NCBI RefSeq assembly: GCF_036867415.1
Contig: NZ_JBAJHU010000009.1
Coordinates: forward strand, 62,001 to 126,000
Source: Rossellomorea sp036867415
Lineage (GTDB): Bacteria; Bacillota; Bacilli; Bacillales; Bacillaceae_B
Direction: 5' to 3'
DNA length: 64,000 nucleotides
The notes beneath the pieces were generated by a model. That model was given only the letters and a program-made list of their open reading frames with translations, ran no database searches and was not told the origin of the DNA. How positions within the stretch are numbered: position 1 is the stretch's first letter; every line of letters begins with the position of its first letter. This document shows, in pieces, positions 52,655-62,841 of this stretch. The position numbers were made by a program, and so were the translations under genes.

Positions 52655-53485
52655 CTATTTCCATTCAGCATCAATACTACGCAATATTTCTTTTAATTGT
52701 TTTGTTGCCACTTTAAATAATTCCGACCCACTAAACCCGAAAAATGTTCCCTCAGCAGCCAAGTGAGGCTCAAGTGACATAAAACCTTTATATCCTTTGG
52801 CTTTTAAAGCTCTATACATTTCTTCAATTTGCCCATCTCCCTCCCCTGCTGGAACAACGGTACCATTAGAAAATAGCGCATCTTTCACATGGACATACTC
52901 AATATAGTTTTCAAGCAAAGGATAGGCATCTGTAAATGGTTTTACCCCGCATTGAACAAAGTTCGCAGGATCGAATACGGCACGGAAGTTAGGTGATTGG
53001 CATGTCGTCAATAAATCCAAGCAACGTTCCGCATCACTGCCAAAAATCCCCTTTTCGTTCTCGTGCAGCAGGATCACTCCTCCTTCTTCTGCCCTTCTGA
53101 CAAGAATGTTCATTCTTCTCATCACTTCATCCCTATAGATAAGTGGATCTTTGTCTTCAGGAATAAAAAAAGAGAAAACCCTGATAAAGCGGGTGCCTAA
53201 ATACTTTGCTGTTTCGATCACTTTATCGAATTTAGCAAGATGTCCCTGAAAATCGTCTTGTATACCAATCTTTCCAATTGGTGATCCAATGGAAGAAACT
53301 TGGATTCCTTTGCTGTCGAGTACTTCTTTTACTTGTATCACTTCTTGGAAATCAATATCAACGATATTTTTCCCCCATACACTCCGGAGCTCCAGATAAT
53401 TTATTCTTTCGGTGTGAAGGACGTCTAATTGAATGTTCAAATCCGGTGAAATTTCATCAGCAAAACCTGATAATTTTACAATCAT
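52655..53485 (-). CDS. Sugar phosphate isomerase/epimerase-like TIM-barrel protein
   Basis: 276 aa, xylose-isomerase-like barrel (AP_endonuc_2 family): KLSGFADEISPDLNIQLDVL, YLELRSVWGKNIVDI, LLHENEKGIFG, FRAVFDPANFVQCG, IEYVHVKDALF, PAGEGDGQI, SLEPHL. The Glu/Asp/His set for a divalent metal is present. Probably interconverts or opens a sugar from this locus; substrate unknown. ATG behind AAGGAGG; own terminator and probably own promoter. Confidence 0.85.
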   Translation of the reverse strand: MIVKLSGFADEISPDLNIQLDVLHTERINYLELRSVWGKNIVDIDFQEVIQVKEVLDSKGIQVSSIGSPIGKIGIQDDFQGHLAKFDKVIETAKYLGTRFIRVFSFFIPEDKDPLIYRDEVMRRMNILVRRAEEGGVILLHENEKGIFGSDAERCLDLLTTCQSPNFRAVFDPANFVQCGVKPFTDAYPLLENYIEYVHVKDALFSNGTVVPAGEGDGQIEEMYRALKAKGYKGFMSLEPHLAAEGTFFGFSGSELFKVATKQLKEILRSIDAEWK

Positions 53486-53603
53486 TTTTTTCCTCCTTAA
53501 ACTGATTCCTCATATTCAGCTATATATTCACAATCTATAACTCTACTAATCAATCTTAACAAATGAATGCCACGCTACACCTGTTCATAACTTCTAACAT
53601 ATT

Positions 53604-53634
53604 AAAAGCAACGGTCGCCCATTGGACGACCGTT
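53604..53634 (-). terminator. Terminator of the GH3-GH94 operon
   Basis: Stem AACGGTCG/CGACCGTT with additional inner pairs, followed by GCTTTTAAT on the minus strand. Confidence 0.78.
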
Positions 53635-53642
53635 CACTTCAT

Positions 53643-56600
53643 TTAGAGATATACTTCAATTATATTCGTCTCAAAATTTAGTTTACTTTCTAATTCCGCT
53701 TTGGAAATGCATAATCCGCCTTGGCGATATCGATTCTTGATCGTGTCTATTGCTTTTACTGATTCGCCATTGATAACAACTCTTCGTCCCGTTTTTCCTG
53801 TGCCAAGATGATAAACAAATGAAACTGACTTATCATAAATCATATAGTCGAATGTTAACCTGTCAAAATTCTCAGGTAAAACAGGATCAATCACTAGTTC
53901 ATCAGCAGCCGGACGAATACCCAAACAATTTGAAATCAGCTGATTCATATAAATACCAGGGCCGCTCGAATAGATCCGCCATCCCCCTTTTACCGGTACT
54001 GAACCATCTTTTAACTTATCAAAATCTTTCTGTGCCTCATAACGTGTGTTAAACTTACCGTCAGAACTGCTGAAGTACGCATTACTCTGGCGTCTCTCCG
54101 CATTCGGCACAACATCCTGAATGCGAACCGGATTAATTTTAGCTAATCCGCTCCATACTTCGTCTACTTTCCCAAGCTTGGCCATCGCTTCCACAAAACG
54201 AATATTTGCATGGACATACTGCAATCCAATCTCCCTGCCAAAGTTTGATGCAGTCTCCGCCCGTTGGAAGTGGGTACTGATTCCTCCCTTATATTTGGCT
54301 GGACGATTCATTAAACGAACTCCATCCGGGCTATATAAGGTTTCTTTTATCAATTCATAATGAGCTTCAGCCTGCTCCTTCGTAAGCAGCTCACTAATGA
54401 TACTGCGCTGCATTGGCAGCAATCGATAATGAATCCCTGTTTTTTCATCTTCCGGGTGAAGCATCAATTCGGCTGAATCAGGATTCTCCATATATACAAA
54501 GCCTGGGATCACGCCTGATTTCAACATATATTGATTGAAATCAGCTTCAATTCCAGATGCTAGTTGTGCAAGTTCAGATGCTTCCTTTCCGTCTACTTCT
54601 TCCAGGACAACAGATAAATTCCGAAGAGCCTGATAGGTTAAAGCAACCGTCCAGCTGCTGACCATATATTGCTTCAATTTTGCATTTGCCGGCTGCAGGG
54701 TATCGTCCCAATCTCCATCTCCGTAAGATGATAAATGAGTGTCATGCAGGAAATGTTCTTTTATATAGTTGATCTGTTTTTTTGCATGCTCATAAATCGT
54801 TTCCACTTCATCCGTCAGCTTGAAACCATTCCCACGCTTAGTGTAAGGCACTTTCTCTTGTAATATATCGTAGTCCTTCGTAACCGCTAAATAATCACCT
54901 AATACCTTTAACGGCCATACGATAATGTCACCATGGCTCTCTCCAGCTTGGATATGAGAGTACTTATCAAACATAAACCATTGCGGCCAATTCCCATCAT
55001 CCTCGAATTGATGAGTATAAACAGTTTTGATAATTTCCTTGACAGTTTCATATTTTTGCACAGCCATAAAGTATTCCATCGGCCCCTGGCAAACATCCCG
55101 TGTCCCCCATGCCGCTCCACTATATTGTTCCAGACCGTGCGGAACGGAAAAATGAACCAGCATATTATGTGTATACCACCATGCAAGAGCGTTTACTTTG
55201 TCTAATTCTTCAATTGTTTCGCCTTGCTGTGATAAATGGAATCCATTCATTAATTGACTCAAATAGTCACGATAACGTTCAATTTCTGTTGAGGCATCCC
55301 GCTTCGTAAATGGATACTCTTCACCATGCAGAAGACCCTGCATCGTCATTTCCCACTCTGCTGCAGGATCCAAATCGAACACAACGACAGATGCAGAATG
55401 AGGCTCAGCGTTTGAAGTAAGCTTACTTTCATTATCTAAAGTAAACTCAGCACCCTCAACACGGATCCGATATTTCAAGTCCGGATAAATAGCTGCAGAA
55501 TTCGAATCAGCATCTGCGGTGAAAGATACCGTTTGACCTTCCCTTTCAAAATGGAATGGTACTTCGAGCTCATTTCCATTCATGGATACTTGATTCGTTA
55601 CGAGATAACGATACGCATTCCCGGTTTCAGTTCTGACTTGCAGATGTATTTCCGGAGTATCGACCGATGAATAGTTTGTAATGATGAATGTTTCATCACT
55701 CGTTTTGTAGTACCAGCGTGTAAAGTTAAACCCCATTTCAAAGAGAGATGGCATCGTTAATAATCGATACACACCGCCGATTTCCACATAGATGCGCTGC
55801 CCGGATGTTTTCATTACGTTTAAGGCATTCCGTGCATTCGTTAACAGCTTATTGAATGAAGTGTTTCCCACAACAAGCTGAGAATTAAAGATCCCATATA
55901 TGAATGATGTCGATGAGAGTACATTTTCTTTTATTTTGTCATTTTGCCCAGTCATGAGTATATGGCCGTGCGGGCGTTCGACAAGTCGCTCTTTTTCCTT
56001 TAAAACTATGTGCTCATATGTGTCTGTAAAGAATGAAAGTAAGGTATCTCCATCCCATTCTTCCTGTTGACGCTCAGGGAATAATTTCAAAATGTCTTCA
56101 TTTGTCATAGAATCAGTAACCAAAGGTGTTCCGAATTCAGGGGTCCTGCCAACTTTTTCAAGAGATTGGACGGAACATTCTCTACGATTTTTCACATCTT
56201 CCCAGGCAGCTGCTACATCTTCGCCATACTCTATTGTGGTTACTGCATCAGGGTGATTTTCTTTAAATAATCCATAAAATACAAATTTTGTTTGTCCTGC
56301 TAATGTTACCCGTTCTGATTGTAAGCCTGTATAAGCAAACTCGTATTGGTAAATTTCATTCGGCAGAGAATCTTTATACAATACCTCCGGTTGATTTGTT
56401 TCTTTATAGGTCAAACCGAAGAACTGGAAACCATCTGTTGAGTAACCTACAGCTTTTGTTAATGACCCTTGTTGTAAATATGGAAACCCTCCTGGCTGCT
56501 TCTGATTCTGTCTGGAACAAACAACATATCCCTTCGTTTCATCTTTAAAAACCTTGTGATCGATGTATTGAGAAACATATGCTTCATTATTTCTGACAGC

Positions 56601-56996
56601 ACCTTTACTTGCCATCCCTAAATCTTGTCCATACACCACATCTACTTCAACGTCATGACCATCAACTGTGATATCCCAAAACCAGATACCTTGTTCAGTC
56701 AAGTGAAAAGTGACTTGATAGTAAACATCATGAATATTTCCTTTCCATGTCACTTGAGAACTTGAAAATTCCACTTCACTATTTGATTGTGCTCCCAGTA
56801 ATGGAAAAACGTGAATTCCATCCGATTGAAATAATCGCAAATATACATTATTCAGTGATCCATCAACGGGATTGGACAACCATTGATTGATCATAATTTG
56901 TCGATGAGTCGATTGAAAAATATCGCCGCTGTTTAAAAATGAAAAAAGTAAGGCTCCTTCTTTTAATTCAAACGATAAGTCCTTTGTTAAAGTCAT
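53643..56996 (-). CDS. GH94 phosphorylase, 1,2-beta-oligoglucan phosphorylase type
   Basis: 1117 aa from ATG 56996 (AGGGG box; one base after the GH3 stop). An N-terminal beta-sandwich half is followed by an (alpha/alpha)6 barrel. The catalytic Asp lies in YGDGDWDDTLQP, near residue 760; HGLEQYSGAAWGTRDVCQGP and QFEDDGNWPQWFMFD are substrate-site segments. The length of over 1100 aa, the layout and the paired GH3 gene match the Listeria 1,2-beta-oligoglucan phosphorylase operon, in which sophoro-oligosaccharides are cut by phosphate to give glucose 1-phosphate. No signal peptide, so it acts on imported oligosaccharides. Cellodextrin or other specificity cannot be excluded. Confidence 0.82.
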   Translation of the reverse strand: MTLTKDLSFELKEGALLFSFLNSGDIFQSTHRQIMINQWLSNPVDGSLNNVYLRLFQSDGIHVFPLLGAQSNSEVEFSSSQVTWKGNIHDVYYQVTFHLTEQGIWFWDITVDGHDVEVDVVYGQDLGMASKGAVRNNEAYVSQYIDHKVFKDETKGYVVCSRQNQKQPGGFPYLQQGSLTKAVGYSTDGFQFFGLTYKETNQPEVLYKDSLPNEIYQYEFAYTGLQSERVTLAGQTKFVFYGLFKENHPDAVTTIEYGEDVAAAWEDVKNRRECSVQSLEKVGRTPEFGTPLVTDSMTNEDILKLFPERQQEEWDGDTLLSFFTDTYEHIVLKEKERLVERPHGHILMTGQNDKIKENVLSSTSFIYGIFNSQLVVGNTSFNKLLTNARNALNVMKTSGQRIYVEIGGVYRLLTMPSLFEMGFNFTRWYYKTSDETFIITNYSSVDTPEIHLQVRTETGNAYRYLVTNQVSMNGNELEVPFHFEREGQTVSFTADADSNSAAIYPDLKYRIRVEGAEFTLDNESKLTSNAEPHSASVVVFDLDPAAEWEMTMQGLLHGEEYPFTKRDASTEIERYRDYLSQLMNGFHLSQQGETIEELDKVNALAWWYTHNMLVHFSVPHGLEQYSGAAWGTRDVCQGPMEYFMAVQKYETVKEIIKTVYTHQFEDDGNWPQWFMFDKYSHIQAGESHGDIIVWPLKVLGDYLAVTKDYDILQEKVPYTKRGNGFKLTDEVETIYEHAKKQINYIKEHFLHDTHLSSYGDGDWDDTLQPANAKLKQYMVSSWTVALTYQALRNLSVVLEEVDGKEASELAQLASGIEADFNQYMLKSGVIPGFVYMENPDSAELMLHPEDEKTGIHYRLLPMQRSIISELLTKEQAEAHYELIKETLYSPDGVRLMNRPAKYKGGISTHFQRAETASNFGREIGLQYVHANIRFVEAMAKLGKVDEVWSGLAKINPVRIQDVVPNAERRQSNAYFSSSDGKFNTRYEAQKDFDKLKDGSVPVKGGWRIYSSGPGIYMNQLISNCLGIRPAADELVIDPVLPENFDRLTFDYMIYDKSVSFVYHLGTGKTGRRVVINGESVKAIDTIKNRYRQGGLCISKAELESKLNFETNIIEVYL

Positions 56997-56997
56997 C

Positions 56998-59175
56998 CTA
57001 TTCCCCTCGATCCATTTCATTTGTCAATTCAAATGCAAGTTCTGTAACGTCTTTGCTGTTTGGACCAATATAAACAATAAATTCTCCCGGATCACTCCTG
57101 AACTGTAAATCCGAATGGTGGTAGTGAAGCTGCTCTTCATTTAAGGTAAACATGATTTCTTTCTCTTCTCCCGGGTCCAATGTGATCTTTTTGAAATCCT
57201 TCAACTCTTTTAATGGACGTACAACTTCGCCTACGACATCTCGCACAAATAACTGAACGATTTCATCCCCAGTGACATTTCCTGTGTTTTTTACTTTTAC
57301 AGAAATCGAAATGGATCCTCCCGGGCTCATTGATGTTGCTGAAAGGGATGCATCACTGTAGGTAAAAGACGTATAACTTAATCCAAATCCAAATGGAAGC
57401 AGAGGCTCATTAGGGATATCCAAATACTTAGAAACATATTCAGTCACTGGTTCAATCTTCGGACGACCTGTATTGAAACTGTTATAATAAACCGGAACTT
57501 GGCCAACGGAATATGGAAACGACATCGTTAATCGTCCTGATGGGTTCACATCTCCATACAGTAAATCTGCCACAGCTGCTCCACCTTCTGTACCTGGGAA
57601 CCAGGCTTCTAACACAGCATCTGTTTGATCAATTACGCCATGTAAGTCAAGAGGACGGCCATTAAACAATACGGCAACGATTGGTTTTTGTAATTGTTTC
57701 ATTTTTGAAACCAAATCCAGCTGTACTTCGGGTAAACGAATATCTGCTCGGCATTTAGCTTCCCCGCTCATTCTTGAATGTTCACCTAAAGCCAGCACAA
57801 TGACATCAGCATCTTTGGCAATTTGAAGTGCTGCTTCCATTTGCTCTTCTGTTCCTGACTCAACATCGCATCCTTGAGCGAGAAATAGAAGGGACTCATC
57901 TATTTTCATTCTAAAACCTTCACCTACTGTTATTGCATTTTCTTTCGATCCTTGCCAAGACCATGGCCCTAAAATGTCTCCATTTTGAGCAAATGGTCCA
58001 ATTAATGCGACCTTTTGATCTTTATGTAATGGCAGGACTTGATCATTTTTTAATAGTACACAAGATTTTGTCGCAAGTTCCCTGGATGCTTGACGGTGTT
58101 CTTCACATAATATAAGTTCTTTCTCCAGCTGTTCATCCGCTCCGCGATATGGGTTTTCAAACAATCCCAATTTCTCTTTTAGTTGCAAAATACGAAGAAC
58201 CGACTCATCGATCAAGCTTTCAGATATGGAGCCGTCCTCAACTAATTGCTTTAAGTTCTTAACATAACAGGCTGTCATCATCTCGATATCTACACCTGCT
58301 TCGATAGCCTTTTGGGCAGCTTCTCTTTCATTTGCTGCAACACCGTGGGGGATAATCTCCTTCACTGCACCCCAGTCAGATATAATGACACCGTCAAAGC
58401 CCCATTCATCTCGAAGCAATTGGCGCATTAATCTTTTATTACCAGTAGCAGGAATACTATCGACAGTGTTAAAGGAAGTCATAACCATCTCACAGCCTTC
58501 ATCAAGGGCTGCTTTATACGCCGGTAAATATGATTCGCGGAGCATGCGTTCTGACATATCCACTGTATTATAGTCCCTGCCTCCTTCTGCTGCTCCATAT
58601 GCAGCAAAGTGTTTGACACATGCAGCAACTCGGTGTTCATCCTTTTCAAGATCTGATCCTTGAAATCCGCGGACAAATGCCTTTGCAAACTCAGCATTTA
58701 AGTATGGATCCTCTCCAGTAGACTCCATCACTCTTCCCCAGCGCGGATCACGGACCAAGTCGACCATCGGTGCAAACGTAACGTGTACCCCGGAAACAGC
58801 AGCTTCTTTTGCTGCGACTTCAGCACTCTTTTCAGCCAATTCCATATCCCATGAACACCCGATTGCTAAAGGAACCGGGAAAATCGTTTTAAACCCGTGA
58901 ACGATATCAGCCATCATCAGTAAGGGAATGCCTAGTCGATTTCCATCAAGATGGGCCTTTTGGATATTCATTGTTTCTTTTGCTCCTGCTCCACCCAGTA
59001 CTGAGCCGCTGTTATGCACAACGTCTTTATTAATCCCCATATCCTCCATTGGCCCTGTAATTTTCCCTTGATTTGAGGAACCTTCATAAAATAATGTAGC
59101 TAACTGCATTAATTGCCCGATTTTTTCATCCAATGTCATTTGTTCAAGGATGATATTCACATGATTTTTTGTCAT
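56998..59175 (-). CDS. GH3 beta-glucosidase (likely sophoro-oligosaccharide acting)
   Basis: 725 aa, cytoplasmic (no signal peptide). GH3 catalytic domain with KHFAAYGAAEGGRDYN, nucleophile Asp in VIISDWGAV, second domain with GEHSRMSGEAKCRADI (acid/base region), and a C-terminal fibronectin III-like domain. ATG follows GGAGGGG. It is the first gene of the operon with the GH94 enzyme. In Listeria the same pair degrades beta-1,2-glucooligosaccharides, so this enzyme should release glucose from sophorose-type substrates; this is inferred from neighbourhood. Confidence 0.87.
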   Translation of the reverse strand: MTKNHVNIILEQMTLDEKIGQLMQLATLFYEGSSNQGKITGPMEDMGINKDVVHNSGSVLGGAGAKETMNIQKAHLDGNRLGIPLLMMADIVHGFKTIFPVPLAIGCSWDMELAEKSAEVAAKEAAVSGVHVTFAPMVDLVRDPRWGRVMESTGEDPYLNAEFAKAFVRGFQGSDLEKDEHRVAACVKHFAAYGAAEGGRDYNTVDMSERMLRESYLPAYKAALDEGCEMVMTSFNTVDSIPATGNKRLMRQLLRDEWGFDGVIISDWGAVKEIIPHGVAANEREAAQKAIEAGVDIEMMTACYVKNLKQLVEDGSISESLIDESVLRILQLKEKLGLFENPYRGADEQLEKELILCEEHRQASRELATKSCVLLKNDQVLPLHKDQKVALIGPFAQNGDILGPWSWQGSKENAITVGEGFRMKIDESLLFLAQGCDVESGTEEQMEAALQIAKDADVIVLALGEHSRMSGEAKCRADIRLPEVQLDLVSKMKQLQKPIVAVLFNGRPLDLHGVIDQTDAVLEAWFPGTEGGAAVADLLYGDVNPSGRLTMSFPYSVGQVPVYYNSFNTGRPKIEPVTEYVSKYLDIPNEPLLPFGFGLSYTSFTYSDASLSATSMSPGGSISISVKVKNTGNVTGDEIVQLFVRDVVGEVVRPLKELKDFKKITLDPGEEKEIMFTLNEEQLHYHHSDLQFRSDPGEFIVYIGPNSKDVTELAFELTNEMDRGE

Positions 59176-59270
59176 TTTGCCCCTCCGGTATGAATGTATA
59201 TTTATCGTGATGTTTTAGAAACCCTATTCAAGTCTTGAATCAAACTATCCAAAACCTTTATCAACCAATA

Positions 59271-59286
59271 ATTGAAACGTTACAAT
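59271..59286 (-). promoter_or_regulatory. LacI-family operator, proximal copy
   Basis: ATTGAAACGTTACAAT: the same palindrome as at 59426 with one mismatch; 96 bases from the GH3 start. Confidence 0.7.
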
Positions 59287-59425
59287 AAAAATATAAAAAA
59301 AATGGCTGACACTGAATGACTACGTTCTTATATTGGATTTTAAGATAAAGAATCTATTTTCATCCTTTGAATTGTTCGTGATAAATAATGAAAGTATCAC
59401 GTTGAATGAAATCTGTGCCGCTTCA

Positions 59426-59441
59426 ATTGAAACGTTTCAAT
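59426..59441 (-). promoter_or_regulatory. LacI-family operator, distal copy
   Basis: ATTGAAACGTTTCAAT, a perfect 16-bp palindrome with the central CG usual for LacI/GalR repressors. It lies 155 bases from the other copy, a distance that allows DNA looping. The regulator gene is not in the window. Confidence 0.75.
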
Positions 59442-59633
59442 AAAGATATTATAAGACTAAATGTATGCGATTTCAATATTAATACACTATTTTCTAAAAT
59501 CCTTTTTTGACATTTATTCTATCAGGTTTACAGCACTTGGATTTGAAAGACTTTAAATGTCTTTAAAAAGCCGGCAGCTATGGCCATCAATCACTTTCTA
59601 CTTAACTTTTCACACAGATGCCTGACCATTGCC

Positions 59634-59673
59634 GGTAAAAAAACAAAAGCAGCAGTTATAATACCTGCTGCTA
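59634..59673 (-). terminator. Terminator of the sulfatase operon
   Basis: Stem GCAGCAG/CTGCTGC with a 9-base loop, then a long T-rich run (TTTTGTTTTTTT) on the minus strand. Confidence 0.83.
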
Positions 59674-59697
59674 CTATTTTACACATGACATATCGCC

Positions 59698-61164
59698 TTA
59701 TTTAAATTCATTCGGATGGCGTCTTTTTAGTTCGTCCACCGCATATTCACGGCCAGTCCTTTCCAGATGTTGAATGTATCTTGGTAAATTCCCTTTGGCA
59801 TGGAAGGGGCCGCCTTCTCGCATCACTGTCCATAAAGGGTCTACATCTGATGAACTGGTATGCATCATTTCCTCATGCCATTCGTTTAATCGATACACCG
59901 CTTCTTTACAAATATGCGGATTTTCCTTTGCCACATTTTGAACTTCATGAGGGTCATCTTTAATATTAAAAAGCATTTCCTTGTCAAATAAATGAAAACC
60001 GTCATGGTAGGTTCGAATATATAACCAATCTTCAAACCTGACACTTCGCTGGCAAACATGCGCACATTGGGAAACGACTAGATAATCACGGCCAGTACCT
60101 GCTTCACCATTTAAGGCCGGGGCATAACTTTGCCCATCCCATCCCGGTGCTGGTTTCCGCTTTAAAAGTTCAGCCAGTGTTGGATTTAAATCTAAATGAT
60201 AATGCAGTTCTTCATCCACATGACCTGGCTTCGTTAATCCAGGCCAGCGAATGATCATAGGAATATTACAAGTTGCATGGTCTGCTGTGCCATGTTCACC
60301 ATATATCCCTAACTCCCCCATATTCTCGCCATGATCGCCGGTGATGATAATAATCGTTTCTTCCATGATTTCCAAATCCTCTAAAGATTTGAAGACTTTC
60401 CCCAGGTTCTCATCCATCCAGCGTACCCCGCAGTCATAACCATCTATCATCTGCCGCAATCCAGCGATGTCCTTTATCTCACCTGGAGATCTTGGAAAAT
60501 CGGAGTTTTGTTTATTATCATACATATTGATCTCACTGGCACTATGAGGACCGACTTTCTTTTTGTGTTCTTCAAGCACATCTTCGGTGATCCATTCAGG
60601 GAGCGGATCGTGCTCGAACGGATTCCCAAATTCCTCCGGAGCACGATATGGAGTATGGGGATCCCAATAATTCACGTAGAGAAACCAATTATCCTCCTGG
60701 CCATTATGTTCGAGCCATTTCAGAACTTCCGGTGTCACTTCTTCTGCTGATTCTATCCCGGCTTTACCTGTGTTATGCATCTCCCGAAAACCCGCATAAA
60801 AATTCCACGTACCGTGCCTCTGAGCAAATGGGCTGATTAATACCGGCTTTAAACCGGCTTGATCCAGGAACGAAGGCAGGCTCTCCAGTGCAAGTCGATC
60901 AGAAAAATCCCTCTTTGGTCCATCATGACGTACATCACCTGCAGTTCCCCCGTGTCCTACCAGACCATTGTGTATACCAAGCTGGCCAGACATAAGGGCA
61001 GATCTGGAAGGTGCACAGGGTGCGTCAGAAGTATAATAGTTTGTGAACCTTACACCTTCCTCACATATGCGGTCGATATTAGGTGATGTGTCTCGATGAT
61101 AGCCGTAGCATCCCAGGTGATCTGGTCTTGTTGAATCTAAATCTAACAAAAGAACTCTCATCAT
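59698..61164 (-). CDS. Type I sulfatase (alkaline phosphatase superfamily)
   Basis: 488 aa, no signal peptide, so probably cytoplasmic. Metal-site start LLLDLDSTRPDHLGCYGY, then DAPCAPSRSALMSG, the CxPSR motif whose Cys is converted to formylglycine; later NYWDPHTPYR, ITGDHGENMGE and HGTADHATCNIPMIIRWPG. Such enzymes hydrolyse sulfate esters; some relatives cut phosphodiesters or phosphonates. ATG follows AAAGGAGG. Third gene of an operon with a paralogous sulfatase and an EEP-fold enzyme. Confidence 0.9.
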   Translation of the reverse strand: MMRVLLLDLDSTRPDHLGCYGYHRDTSPNIDRICEEGVRFTNYYTSDAPCAPSRSALMSGQLGIHNGLVGHGGTAGDVRHDGPKRDFSDRLALESLPSFLDQAGLKPVLISPFAQRHGTWNFYAGFREMHNTGKAGIESAEEVTPEVLKWLEHNGQEDNWFLYVNYWDPHTPYRAPEEFGNPFEHDPLPEWITEDVLEEHKKKVGPHSASEINMYDNKQNSDFPRSPGEIKDIAGLRQMIDGYDCGVRWMDENLGKVFKSLEDLEIMEETIIIITGDHGENMGELGIYGEHGTADHATCNIPMIIRWPGLTKPGHVDEELHYHLDLNPTLAELLKRKPAPGWDGQSYAPALNGEAGTGRDYLVVSQCAHVCQRSVRFEDWLYIRTYHDGFHLFDKEMLFNIKDDPHEVQNVAKENPHICKEAVYRLNEWHEEMMHTSSSDVDPLWTVMREGGPFHAKGNLPRYIQHLERTGREYAVDELKRRHPNEFK

Positions 61165-61264
61165 TATTTCCTCCTTTGATCATTCATCATTTTCATAGAT
61201 ATGTTTATTTTTATAGGTACAAGGAAATCTGTTTAGATGGATGATGGCTATACAGAATCCTCCA

Positions 61265-62740
61265 TTAAACGTTTGCTTCTGTTTGGAACTTTTCCGGACG
61301 GTATCGGCGTTCCAATCTGTCAGCCGCAGGATTTCGATCTTGGTTACGCAGCTTTTCTAAATAGGAATCAAGATTCAAATCGTCTCTTGTATGGAAAGGT
61401 CCGCCTTCATGAATGACATTCCACATCGGGTCTACCGGGGAATCGGACGACACCATTTGTTCTGCCACCCATTCATCTAAGAGCCGCAGACCTTTTGCAA
61501 CGATTTCTGGTTTCTGATCAACTAGATTATTTGTTTCGTGCGGGTCATTTTCTATATCAAATAACATTAATTCCGGAAATTCCTTCAATCCGTCATGATA
61601 CGTACGTATGAACATCCAATTATCGAAACGCACCCCGCGTTGGCAGCTCCAGGCACATTGACTAACCACGAGATACGGACGTCCTGCAGTTTTTCCTTCT
61701 GTTAGAGCAGGCAAAAAGCTGACCCCGTCCCATCTTTCCCGCTGTACACCTCCAACCATCTCAGTCAAGGTAGGTCCAAGATCAATTTGGTAGTGGAAAT
61801 CTTCATCTACATGTCCTTGTTTAATTCCGGGACCTGCAACAATGCAAGGGATACGGCTTGTGATATGATCTGCTGTCTGGTGGTCCCCGTAAACATTCAA
61901 CTCTCCTTGATTCTCACCGTGATCTGAAGAAATAATGATGAGTGTCTCATTTAATATGCCTTTTTCTTCAAGGGCATGAAGGATTTTTCCTACATGATCG
62001 TCGACATGTCGAATGGCAGTATCATATCCGTCGATCCATTTCTTAAAATCTTTTCTACATGTAATCTCTTCCGGAATTCCCGGCCACTGTCTGACAGTCG
62101 GTAAATCTCTTGCACTATAAGGACCATAGCTTTCACGATGCATAGCGATCATCTCTTCCGTCAGCCATTCTGGCGCAGGGTCATCTTCAAAAGGATTTCC
62201 AAATTCCTCCGGGGTACGATATGGTGTATGCGGATCCCAGAAATTCAGATAAAGGAACCAATCTTCCTTTTCACTTCCTCTTTCTTTAATCCAGCGTAAA
62301 GCTTCTTTCGAAACATCTCCTGCTGTTTCTCCTGCATGTTTTCCTGTGTCATGAGCTTCCAGAAAGCCTTGCAGCATATGCCATGCAGAATGACGCCCCG
62401 GAAAAGGACTGATAATGGCTGTGTGATGTTTTTTAAATCTGAGTACATCGACCCAAGCTTGATATTCAGTATGGTGATAATTAAACGGGCGGTCCTTTCC
62501 GATTGGGCGCATATCAGCCTGTAAACCTCCATGGTTGACTACTCCTGTATGGATTCCATATCGGGAACTGAATAATGCAGTTCTAGACGGAGCGCATGGT
62601 GCATCGGAGGCATAATAATTTGTAAAGTGGACACCCCGTTCTGCAATGCTGTCTATATTCGGTGACGTATTTCGCTCATATCCATAGCACCCTAAGTGGT
62701 CGGGACGTAATGCATCTATATCGATATAAAGAATTTTCAT
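61265..62740 (-). CDS. Type I sulfatase, paralogue of the neighbouring gene
   Basis: 491 aa from ATG 62740 (GAAAGGA box; upstream in-frame codons lack support). YIDIDALRPDHLGCYGYERN, DAPCAPSRTALFSS (FGly motif), NFWDPHTPYRTPEEFGNPFE, SSDHGENQGE, QTADHITSRIPCIVAGPG. Clearly a duplicate of the sulfatase at 59.7-61.2 kb, with the same length and motif order, yet diverged enough to suggest a different substrate position. Confidence 0.9.
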   Translation of the reverse strand: MKILYIDIDALRPDHLGCYGYERNTSPNIDSIAERGVHFTNYYASDAPCAPSRTALFSSRYGIHTGVVNHGGLQADMRPIGKDRPFNYHHTEYQAWVDVLRFKKHHTAIISPFPGRHSAWHMLQGFLEAHDTGKHAGETAGDVSKEALRWIKERGSEKEDWFLYLNFWDPHTPYRTPEEFGNPFEDDPAPEWLTEEMIAMHRESYGPYSARDLPTVRQWPGIPEEITCRKDFKKWIDGYDTAIRHVDDHVGKILHALEEKGILNETLIIISSDHGENQGELNVYGDHQTADHITSRIPCIVAGPGIKQGHVDEDFHYQIDLGPTLTEMVGGVQRERWDGVSFLPALTEGKTAGRPYLVVSQCAWSCQRGVRFDNWMFIRTYHDGLKEFPELMLFDIENDPHETNNLVDQKPEIVAKGLRLLDEWVAEQMVSSDSPVDPMWNVIHEGGPFHTRDDLNLDSYLEKLRNQDRNPAADRLERRYRPEKFQTEANV

Positions 62741-62841
62741 ATTCCTTTCATCCCCTTCTGCCATTTTATTGGTTATTTCATCAAAAAACATCGTTTTCTC
62801 TGCTCTCATCTTAAATGATAACGACTGCAAAAAATGGTCTC

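Larger units (their letters stand above)
59176..59697. other. Regulatory gap before the GH3-GH94 operon
   Basis: 522 bases. It holds two LacI-type palindromes (59271-59286 and 59426-59441), the operon promoter, which was not pinned down, and the terminator of the sulfatase gene. No reading frame with a ribosome binding site was seen. Confidence 0.6.

Noticed and set aside
59426..59441. A CcpA cre site before the GH3 gene
   Set aside because: The palindrome TGAAACGTTTCA is two bases shorter between its TG and CA ends than the cre consensus, so a LacI-family operator fits better.
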